From JAOUEA01 sp963797635 (GTDB taxonomy: Bacteria; Actinomycetota; UBA4738; HRBIN12), in the NCBI GenBank assembly GCA_963797635.1, contig CAWCPZ010000010.1:124001-188000 (forward strand): 64,000 bases of DNA, given 5' to 3'. The translations under genes and the position numbers were made by a program. Positions 57,983-64,000 of this stretch are shown here, piece after piece. The stretch's first letter is position 1. Each line of letters begins with the position of its first letter. A model generated the notes under the pieces. The model did not search any database. It was not told the DNA's origin and worked only from the letters and a program-made list of their open reading frames with translations.

Positions 57983-58375
57983 TCAGGACTTGGTCTCCCA
58001 GAAGATCTTGCCGAGCTCGTCGATCGCGTCGAGGAGCTGCTGGCCCTGCGCCGGGTCCGTGGACTTCTTGGAGTCGCCGGCGAGCTTCGTCGCCTTCCAG
58101 AACTTGTCGTGCAGGTCCGGGTACTTCTCCACGTGCTCGGGCTTGAAGTAGTCGGTCCACAGCACCCACAGGTGGTGCTTGACCAGGTCGGCCCGCTCTT
58201 CCTTGATCGTGATCGCGCGCTCCTGGAAGATCGCGTCGTCGCTGCCCTGGTACTTCTCCTGGCAGGCCTTCACGGACTCCGCTTCGATGCGTGCTTGCGC
58301 GGGGTCGTACACACCACACGGCAGGTCGCAATGCGCATGGACGGTGCGGCGTGGCTTGAGGAATGCTTCGAACAT
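57983..58375 (-). CDS. sodN: Nickel superoxide dismutase
   Basis: 130 residues. The 14-residue propeptide (MFEAFLKPRRTVHA) ends before HCDLPCGVYDPAQA, the nickel hook with H1, C2 and C6 of the mature enzyme. The rest is the four-helix NiSOD fold ending GKIFWETKS. It dismutes superoxide after SodX removes the propeptide. A strong GAAGGAGG lies 7 nt before the ATG. The start codon overlaps the divergent sodX start. Confidence 0.97.
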   Translation of the reverse strand: MFEAFLKPRRTVHAHCDLPCGVYDPAQARIEAESVKACQEKYQGSDDAIFQERAITIKEERADLVKHHLWVLWTDYFKPEHVEKYPDLHDKFWKATKLAGDSKKSTDPAQGQQLLDAIDELGKIFWETKS

Positions 58376-58850
58376 GGAACCGCCTCCTTCGTTCGATGAC
58401 CGTTCCCTCGGCCTCGAACCCGAAACCTACCACCGCGGTCGGAAACGGGCGTCTGGAGCCGTCGCCGGCGTCGTCGTGGCGGCCGGCGTCGCGTGGGCAT
58501 GTCTGCGCTGGAAGCCCTCGCGCATCGAGATCGAAGGCGGCTCCATGGCCCCCACCCTGGCTCCCGGCGACTGGGCGCTGGTCGCGACGCCCTCGTCGTA
58601 CTCCCGCGGTGATGTCGTGGTGGTCGAACACCCCGGCCGTCCCGGCTTCGAGATGGTGAAGCGCATCGTGGGCGTTCCCGGTGACGTCCGAGACGGTCGG
58701 ACGCTCGGCGCCGATGAATGGTGGATCGAAGGCGACTTCGAACCCGCCTCAACCGACAGCCGTCAGTTCGGCCCCGTCACGACGGAAGAACTGAAGGCGA
58801 AGGTCCTGGTGATCTACTGGCCGAAGGAACGCCGAGCCAGGGTTCGGTGA
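58374..58850 (+). CDS. sodX: Nickel-type superoxide dismutase maturation protease SodX
   Basis: 158 residues. A short N-terminus and one transmembrane helix (SGAVAGVVVAAGVAWACL) precede an S26 signal-peptidase domain: catalytic Ser in EGGSMAPTL and Lys in VKRIVGVPGD. It is divergent from sodN with shared start codons (CATG). Known partner: it cuts the NiSOD propeptide to expose His1. An upstream GAGGA lies 10 nt before the ATG. No later start fits better. Confidence 0.9.
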   Translation: MEPPPSFDDRSLGLEPETYHRGRKRASGAVAGVVVAAGVAWACLRWKPSRIEIEGGSMAPTLAPGDWALVATPSSYSRGDVVVVEHPGRPGFEMVKRIVGVPGDVRDGRTLGADEWWIEGDFEPASTDSRQFGPVTTEELKAKVLVIYWPKERRARVR

Positions 58851-58908
58851 ACCATCGGAACTGCCGATGAGCCCTACGATGGTTGCGTCCCGGTCCTAGG
58901 AGCTCGTC

Positions 58909-59731
58909 ACGTCCCAGTACCTTCCCCCTCAGATCCCGCAGCGGCCCGATCAGACGCCTTCGGGCGTGCCGCTGCCGCCGTGGCCGCCGCTCGTTCCGGG
59001 GCCGCACCGACGCCGCTACCCGGCGTGGGTGGTCGGGTCCGCGGTTCTCACGATCGTGTTCCTGGTGGCGGGCATCTTCGCGTCCGTGCTCTTCCGGACC
59101 CCCACGCCGCAGGGCAGCGCCGACGAGTATCGCTTCCTGGCTCGCGACTTCTCCGGCGATCCGATCCGGTGGAACCCGTGCGATCCGATCCACTACGTGA
59201 CCAACCTCGCCGACGCACCGGCGGGTTCGATCGACGACGTCACCGAATCGGTCCGTCGCGTGTCGCATGGCCACCGGGATCCAGTTCGTCGACGACGGCG
59301 AGACCGACGAGGAACCCAGCCAGCGTCGTGACTCCTATCAACCCGATCGGTACGGCGACGAGTGGGCACCCGTGCTGATCGCCTGGGTCGATCCGGACGA
59401 TTCCCCGATCTCGTTCTCCTCCGACGGACACACGGCGGCCGGGGTGGCGGCGCCGCAGGTGCCTTCGGACGGCAGCGACGTCCTGGTGAGCGGCTGGGTC
59501 GCGATCAACGCCGAGGATCCCAACGGGCCCGGCTTCGGATGGATCGGCGCGCAGGGCCCGGTGGTGCTGCACGAACTCGGCCACGTGATGGGTCTGGATC
59601 ACGTGAAGGTCGACGGCGAGCTGATGGAGGGCGCCGGCGGCGGCGTCACCGACTTCGGTCCGGGTGACCTGGAAGGGCTGCGCATCCTGGGTCGTTCGTC
59701 AGGGTGCTTGAACACGCCCGACCCGGGCTAG
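58909..59731 (+). CDS. Membrane-anchored matrixin-like zinc protease, one frame break
   Basis: About 274 residues: a Pro/Gln-rich cytosolic start (SQYLPPQIPQRPDQTPSGVP), one transmembrane helix (WVVGSAVLTIVFLVAGIFAS), then an extracellular matrixin-type domain. The zinc site VLHELGHVMGLDHV (HExxHxxGxxH) is complete, with a downstream Met (GELMEGAGGG) as the Met-turn. The frame shifts near 59265. AGGAG lies 7 nt before an ACG codon that aligns with the natural start; the first normal start codon is a GTG at 58966. The substrate is unknown. Confidence 0.8.
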
Positions 59732-61356
59732 CCCTCGTCTCCACCGAAGCCGATCGTGCGGGTGATGCCGATCGTCTCCAGCAACCGCCGGTCGTGGGTG
59801 GCGATCACGAACGTCCCCCGGTAGCCGGCCAGCGCGTGCTCCAGCTGCTCGATCGCGGCCAGGTCCAGGTGGTTGGTCGGCTCGTCGAGCAGGAGCAGGT
59901 TCGTGCGTTCGGCGGCCAGCACGGCCAGGGTGGCCCGCGTCCGCTCACCCGGCGAGAGTTCGTCGCCGGGCCGGTGCACGTCGTCGGCGCCCAGCTCGAA
60001 CTTCGCCAGCAGCGACCTGGCCTCGGCGCCCACCACGCCGGTGGTCCTGGCCACCATCGCGAGCAGGTCCTCACCGGGTTCGAACGGGTCGCGGTCCTGA
60101 TCCAACAGACCGGGGATGACGCTGGGACCGATCACGCGGTCGCCCGACGTCAGCGGGAGGTCACCGGCGATCGCGTGCAGCAGCGTCGACTTCCCCGCGC
60201 CGTTCGGTCCCACGAGCGCGACCCGCTCGCCCCTGGCGATCTCCAGGTCGAGCGGTCCCAGCTGGAACGTCCCTCGCCGGACCACCGCGGCGGTGAGCCG
60301 GGCCACCACGTCGCTGCCGCGCGTGGCCGGCGCCAGATCCATCCGGAGCTGCCACCGCTCGCGAGGCGCGTCGGGCACGTCGATCTTCTCCAGCTTGCGC
60401 TCGATGCGCGCGGCGCCGGCGGCATGCTCCTGCGCGCCCGCCGCCTTGGCGGACCGGATGTACTTGTCGGGCTCGTCCTCCCGTTTGGCCCGCCCGGCGC
60501 CGGCGGCCGCCTCACCACGGATCTCCCGCGCGCGTCGTTGCAACCGCGCGCGCTCGGCCAACGCCGCATCGTGGGCTTCCCGCGCCTGGTTCCGGCGGCG
60601 TTCGCGATCGGCGACGTAGTCGCTCCAGCTGCCGGCGAACTCGGACGCCCGACGGGTGAACGGGTCCAGCTCGACGAACCGGTTCACGGTGCTGTCCAGG
60701 AACGCCCGGTCGTGCGAGACGACCACGATCCCGCCGCTGAAGCCGGCGACGAAGGCCTCGAGCCGTTCGAGCGCGTCGGCGTCGAGGTTGTTCGTGGGCT
60801 CGTCGAGCAGGAGCACGTCGAACCGCGCCAGGACGATCGCGGCGAGCGCGGCGCGGGTTCGTTGTCCACCCGACAGGCGATCCATCGGCGCGTCGAGTCC
60901 GGGGAAGCCCAGTTCGCTCGCCACCGTCGCCGCTCGAGGTTCGAAGTCGTGGCCGCCGAGCCGGTCGAAGTGCTCGAGCGCATCGGTGTAGCGCTGGATC
61001 GACGCGAGGTCCTCGGTCATCGCCGCGGAAGCGGTCTCGACCGCCGCGGTCGCCTCGCCCACGCCGGTGCGCCGCGCCAGGAAGGCGCCCAGGGTCTCGT
61101 CACGGCCTTCGGGCTCCTGGTCGAGCAGGCCGACGGTCATGGCTGCGGGGGCTCGTTCCACGATCCCGCGGTCCGGATGTTCGACGCCGGCCAGGATCCG
61201 CAGCAGGGTCGACTTGCCGACGCCGTTGGGGCCGAGCAAGCCGATCCTGGACCCCGGGCCCACCGTGAGCGAGACGTCGTCGAGCACGACGAGTCCACCC
61301 TGGGACTTCGCGAGGGAACGAGCGGTGAGCTGAGAGCGGGACGAGGTGAGAGCCAT
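59728..61356 (-). CDS. ABC-F family ATPase (ribosome-acting)
   Basis: 542 residues with two complete ABC domains: GLLGPNGVGKSTLL...LSGGQRTRAALA...LLLDEPTNNLD, and ALVGPNGAGKSTLL...LSPGERTRATLAVL...LLLDEPTNHLD. A charged linker with KREDEPDKYIRSAKAAGAQ joins them. There are no membrane segments. ABC-F proteins act at the ribosomal E site; some protect against antibiotics, others aid translation, and the class here cannot be fixed. Start at MALTSSRSQLTARSLAK; upstream in-frame codons are possible. Confidence 0.93.
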   Translation of the reverse strand: MALTSSRSQLTARSLAKSQGGLVVLDDVSLTVGPGSRIGLLGPNGVGKSTLLRILAGVEHPDRGIVERAPAAMTVGLLDQEPEGRDETLGAFLARRTGVGEATAAVETASAAMTEDLASIQRYTDALEHFDRLGGHDFEPRAATVASELGFPGLDAPMDRLSGGQRTRAALAAIVLARFDVLLLDEPTNNLDADALERLEAFVAGFSGGIVVVSHDRAFLDSTVNRFVELDPFTRRASEFAGSWSDYVADRERRRNQAREAHDAALAERARLQRRAREIRGEAAAGAGRAKREDEPDKYIRSAKAAGAQEHAAGAARIERKLEKIDVPDAPRERWQLRMDLAPATRGSDVVARLTAAVVRRGTFQLGPLDLEIARGERVALVGPNGAGKSTLLHAIAGDLPLTSGDRVIGPSVIPGLLDQDRDPFEPGEDLLAMVARTTGVVGAEARSLLAKFELGADDVHRPGDELSPGERTRATLAVLAAERTNLLLLDEPTNHLDLAAIEQLEHALAGYRGTFVIATHDRRLLETIGITRTIGFGGDEG

Positions 61357-61477
61357 GACGGCGACTCCGAAGGACAGGCGCGCCTGGAACGACACGCGAG
61401 ATGGGTCCTGGTCGGGTTATCGCTTCGTCATCGTGTCGGCCAGTCTACCGAGTGCGAGTGGCTAGGCCGGAAGGCGC

Positions 61478-61507
61478 TTGTTCGGAATGGTCGGGGTCGG
61501 GTAGGCT
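61478..61507 (+). promoter_or_regulatory. Probable promoter of the tusA operon leader
   Basis: -35 TTGTTC (61478-61483), 18-bp spacer, -10 TAGGCT (61502-61507). Transcription would start within about 7 nt of the leader ORF ATG at 61521, so the leader ORF is nearly leaderless. Confidence 0.5.
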
Positions 61508-61520
61508 GTTGCACCTGCAA

Positions 61521-61589
61521 ATGATCTGCACACGCGAAGCCGGCATCGTGGGGGCCATGATCCCCGATCGCATCTGCTGTTCCGCGTGA
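61521..61589 (+). CDS. 22-residue cysteine-containing leader peptide (candidate attenuator uORF)
   Basis: MICTREAGIVGAMIPDRICC followed by SA and the stop; Cys-Cys codons at 61575-61580 lie two codons before the last residue's stop. The ORF ends 81 bp before tusA. Poly-cysteine leaderless ORFs ahead of sulfur genes are described in mycobacteria as cysteine-responsive attenuators. After the stop, CGGAGCGGT (61592-61600) can pair either locally with CGCTCC (61606-61611) or perfectly with ACCGCTCCG (61648-61656) beside the tusA ribosome binding site. Confidence 0.6.
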   Translation: MICTREAGIVGAMIPDRICCSA

Positions 61590-61591
61590 CC

Positions 61592-61664
61592 CGGAGCGGT
61601 CCCAACGCTCCCCGCTGATCCTGCCTCTCCCTTTCCGCAGGCTCCTCACCGCTCCGTCTGGAGG
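61592..61664 (+). promoter_or_regulatory. Candidate attenuator stems before tusA
   Basis: Two mutually exclusive pairings share the 61592-61600 arm: a 6-bp local hairpin (GGAGCG/CGCTCC) and a perfect 9-bp distal stem ending 4 nt before the Shine-Dalgarno GGAGG (61660-61664). A ribosome paused at the leader Cys codons would cover the shared arm. Confidence 0.45.
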
Positions 61665-61670
61665 TCCTCC

Positions 61671-61917
61671 ATGTCCGTCGTTCCCAGCACCGCAACCGTC
61701 ACCGTCGACGCACGCGGGCAGTCGTGCCCCGGCCCGTTGGTGTCCCTGGCCAAGGCCCTGAGGGACGCCGCGTCGGGTGACCTGCTCGAGCTCCTGGCGA
61801 CCGACCCCGGCTCCAAGTCCGACGTCCCCAGCTGGGCCGAGATCAGCGGCAACGAGTTGGTCGAGATCCGACGAACCCACGCCGGGTCAGTACCGCTACC
61901 TGGTCCGCAAGGTGTGA
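61671..61917 (+). CDS. tusA: TusA-family sulfurtransferase, one frame break near the end
   Basis: About 81 residues. The beta strand VTVDARGQSCPGPLVSLAKA holds the CPxP catalytic cysteine motif, followed by LLELLATDPGSKSDVPSWAE. The frame shifts near 61888; reading on gives QYRYLVRKV before a TGA. It carries persulfide sulfur between enzymes. It is followed 6 bp later by dsrE2 and sits behind the cysteine leader. GGAGG lies 6 nt before the ATG. Confidence 0.9.
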
Positions 61918-61923
61918 TCTTCG

Positions 61924-62493
61924 ATGGCTGCCGAAACCGTCGCCACCGACGCTCCCACCTACGCCGAGCTCCTCGCCCGGATCGAGGCGCTCGAGGCCGG
62001 CCAGAGCCCGGTGAAGAAGAAGAACAAGCTGACGATCATCGCCTGGGGCGGTGACCTCGACCGCATCTGGCCCACCACGATCCTGGCCACCACCGCCGCA
62101 GCGAGCGGCATGGAGTCCAGCGTGTTCTTCACCTTCTGGGGGCTGTTCGCCATCGTGAAGCCCGGCGTGCGCATCACCGGGGACAACTGGATGCAGAAGA
62201 TGATGAGCGCCATGAACCCGGGTTCGGCGCAGAAGGCCAAGCTCTCGCGCTACCACTTCGCCGGCGCCGGCCCGACCATGTTCAAGAAGCTCGCGGACGA
62301 CCACCAGGTGGCCAAGCCCGAGGAGTTGATCGCCACCGCGCAGGACCTCGGGGTTCGGTTGATCCCGTGTCAGATGACGATGGACCTGCTGGGGCTCAAG
62401 CACGAGGACCTGCTCGACGGGCTCGAGGAGCCGATCGGCGCCGCCACCGCGATCGCCGAGATGCGCGACGCCGCGGTATCGCTGTTCATCTGA
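61924..62493 (+). CDS. DsrE/DsrF-like (DsrE2 type) sulfur-relay protein
   Basis: 189 residues. A Glu-rich coiled start (YAELLARIEALEAGQSPVKK) leads into the DsrE2 core (KLTIIAWGGDLDRIWPTTIL; SSVFFTFWGLFAIVKPG) and a conserved cysteine in LGVRLIPCQMTMDLLGLK. DsrE2 proteins pair with TusA to pass protein-bound persulfide; the cysteine is the likely carrier. It has no transmembrane helix beyond weakly hydrophobic stretches. Confidence 0.93.
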   Translation: MAAETVATDAPTYAELLARIEALEAGQSPVKKKNKLTIIAWGGDLDRIWPTTILATTAAASGMESSVFFTFWGLFAIVKPGVRITGDNWMQKMMSAMNPGSAQKAKLSRYHFAGAGPTMFKKLADDHQVAKPEELIATAQDLGVRLIPCQMTMDLLGLKHEDLLDGLEEPIGAATAIAEMRDAAVSLFI

Positions 62494-62512
62494 CCCACCT
62501 ACACTCCGCTCC

Positions 62513-63883
62513 GTGAGCGACGAGACGCCGCAGCACGGCGTGACGTTCCGTGAAGCCGCGCGCTTCTGGGTGAAGCTCGGGTTCATCAACTTCGGCGGTC
62601 CCGCCGGCCAGATCGCGATCATGCACGAGGAGATCGTGCAGCGCCGCCGCTGGGTGTCGAACGGCCGGTTCCTGCATGCCCTGAACTTCTGCATGCTGCT
62701 GCCCGGCCCGGAGGCCCAGCAGCTCGCGATCTACCTCGGCTGGCTCCTGCACAAGGTGCGCGGCGGTCTCGTGGCCGGCGTGATGTTCGTGCTGCCGAGC
62801 TTCTTCGTGTTGCTGGCGCTGTCGTGGGTGTACGTGGCGCACGGCGACGTCACCTGGGTGTCGGCGACGCTGGCGGGACTGGCGCCGGCGGTGATCGCGA
62901 TCGTGGCCTCGGCGACGATCCGCATCGGCCAGAAGGCGCTCGCGAACGGGCTCATGGTCGCCGTCGCGGTGGCGGCGTTCGTGGCGATCTACGTGGTGCA
63001 CGTGCCGTTCCCGGTGATCGTGCTGGTCGCCGGCGCGATCGGGCTCGTGGGCGGCTCGGCGTGGCCCGACCGGTTCCGCGTCGGGGTGGTCGAGGAACTG
63101 GAGGAGCACGAGCGGGTCGCGATCGCGGACGATGCCCCGCGGGCCGAGCACACGAAGCCGACGGTGGCCCGGACGCTGGTGACGCTCGTGGTGGGGCTGG
63201 TCGTGTGGCTGGTGCCGATCGCGTTGGTGGCGGCCTGGCGCGGGCCCGGCGACACGCTCACGCAGATGGGGTGGTTCTTCAGCCGGGCGTCGCTGGTGAC
63301 GTTCGGCGGGGCGTACGCGGTGCTCGCCTACGTGAACGTGGCGGCGGTCTCGACGTACGGATGGCTGCTCCCGGGCCAGATGGTGGTGGGGCTCGGGCTG
63401 GCCGAGACCACGCCGGGGCCGCTGATCATGGTGCTGGAGTTCGTGGGGTTCGTCGGCGCGTATCAGCATCCGGGCGACCTGGATCCGCTGGTGGCGGGCG
63501 TGCTGGGGGCGTGCGTGGTGGTGTGGGCGACGTTCGCCCCGTGCTTCCTGTGGATCTTCCTGGGGGCGCCCTACATCGAGGGGTTGCGCGGGAACCGGCG
63601 GCTCGGCGCGGCCCTCGAGACGATCACGGCGGCGGTGGTGGGCGTGATCGCGAACCTGGCGGTGACGTTCGCGCTGTCGACGTTGTTCGACGAGGTTCGG
63701 GTGTCGCGCGTGCTCGGGCGGTTCGACGTGGTGCGACCGGTGTGGTCGAGCGTGGACCCGTTCGCGGTCGTGGTGGCCCTGGTGGCGTTCGTGGGGATGT
63801 GGCGGTTCCGATGGAAGGTGATCCCGGTGGTGGCGGGATCGGCGCTGGCCGGGTTGCTCTGGTACGGCCTGCTCGGGAACTGA
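62513..63883 (+). CDS. chrA: Chromate/sulfate-type CHR family transporter
   Basis: 456 residues from a GTG. There are two homologous halves of about six hydrophobic segments each. The CHR signatures are FWVKLGFINFGGPAGQIAIM and FSRASLVTFGGAYAVLAYV, with GLAETTPGPLIMVLEFVGFV between. The family exports chromate, and some members may move sulfate or related anions. It is 19 bp after dsrE2, so a sulfur-related substrate is possible; chromate export is the default annotation. Confidence 0.93.
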   Translation: MSDETPQHGVTFREAARFWVKLGFINFGGPAGQIAIMHEEIVQRRRWVSNGRFLHALNFCMLLPGPEAQQLAIYLGWLLHKVRGGLVAGVMFVLPSFFVLLALSWVYVAHGDVTWVSATLAGLAPAVIAIVASATIRIGQKALANGLMVAVAVAAFVAIYVVHVPFPVIVLVAGAIGLVGGSAWPDRFRVGVVEELEEHERVAIADDAPRAEHTKPTVARTLVTLVVGLVVWLVPIALVAAWRGPGDTLTQMGWFFSRASLVTFGGAYAVLAYVNVAAVSTYGWLLPGQMVVGLGLAETTPGPLIMVLEFVGFVGAYQHPGDLDPLVAGVLGACVVVWATFAPCFLWIFLGAPYIEGLRGNRRLGAALETITAAVVGVIANLAVTFALSTLFDEVRVSRVLGRFDVVRPVWSSVDPFAVVVALVAFVGMWRFRWKVIPVVAGSALAGLLWYGLLGN

Positions 63884-63888
63884 CGCGA

Positions 63889-64000
63889 TCAGGCCCGGCG
63901 GGCGCGGATGTTCAGTCGCACGTAGTCGATCAGCGGCTCGGGCATCCTCGACGCCACCTCGTGCACGAACGCCCGCCGCTGCTCCGGGCTCATCCCCTCC
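63889..64000 (-). CDS. C-terminal fragment, unidentified (methyltransferase-like end)
   Basis: Only the last ~36 residues are present (SPEQRRAFVHEVASRMPEPL, then IDYVRLNIRARRA and stop). The pattern resembles the C-termini of some SAM-dependent methyltransferases, but nothing diagnostic is visible. The gene runs off the right edge and converges on chrA. Confidence 0.45.
   Translation of the reverse strand, partial: EGMSPEQRRAFVHEVASRMPEPLIDYVRLNIRARRA

Overview
The window is about 64 kb of very GC-rich DNA. It reads as the replication-origin region of an uncultured actinobacterium. The main support is gene order. The block from pcnA (47.5 kb) back to the DUF3566 gene and tRNA-Ile/tRNA-Ala (15 to 5.7 kb) follows the arrangement I know from Mycobacterium tuberculosis: pcnA, Nudix hydrolase, DUF6049, murJ, ECF sigma/anti-sigma, trxB, trxA, cwlM-like, parB, parA, rsmG, khpB (jag), yidC, yidD, rnpA, rpmH, dnaA, dnaN, recF, DUF721/DciA, gyrB, gyrA, DUF3566. 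An F420-type LLM oxidoreductase, a nickel superoxide dismutase with SodX, and a CtpE-like P-type ATPase fit the same phylum. No phage, insertion sequence or CRISPR array was seen.

Layout. 1-5.7 kb: truncated M23 peptidase, secreted M15 peptidase, the bacterial RNA-repair pair pnkp-hen1, a Bax-inhibitor-1-like membrane protein. 5.7-16.7 kb: tRNA-Ala(TGC), tRNA-Ile(GAT), small secreted and membrane proteins, a menC-like enolase-superfamily gene with its GNAT partner, a secreted copper-radical oxidase, a STAS/anti-sigma/LuxR regulatory patch, DUF3566 and a second M23 peptidase behind a structured leader. 16.7-25.6 kb (minus strand): gyrA, gyrB, DUF721, recF, dnaN, dnaA with DnaA boxes (oriC). 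25.8-31.6 kb (plus strand): rpmH, rnpA, yidD, yidC, khpB, rsmG, parA, parB, with a perfect parS site at the start of rsmG. 31.6-45.7 kb (minus strand): D-Ala-D-Ala ligase, aminotransferase, SDR, DinB, LLM protein, CwlM-like protein, thioredoxin system, ECF sigma/anti-sigma, MurJ, DUF6049, TauE, Nudix. 45.8-64 kb: PilT-like ATPase, CCA-adding enzyme, LtrA, P-type ATPase, signal peptidase I, molybdate ABC transporter with an HTH-TOBE regulator, YchF, SodN/SodX, a matrixin-like protease, an ABC-F protein, then a sulfur-relay operon (TusA, DsrE2, ChrA) behind a short cysteine-containing leader ORF.

Many genes carry single-base frame breaks although their protein sequence is conserved on both sides. 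This includes housekeeping genes (yidC, rsmG, ychF, modA, modC), so most breaks are probably sequencing or consensus errors. Pnkp is exceptional, with about sixteen apparent breaks in 2.6 kb. Broken genes are given as one feature, with the approximate break positions in the evidence.

Most notable: a candidate cysteine-responsive attenuator in front of tusA (61478-61671), where a 22-codon leader ORF ends near a Cys-Cys pair and is followed by two mutually exclusive stems next to the tusA ribosome binding site. Others are a ParA with a long acidic tail, a CwlM-like protein lacking amidase zinc ligands, Gln86 at the quinolone hot spot of GyrA, and overlapping divergent start codons of sodN and sodX.
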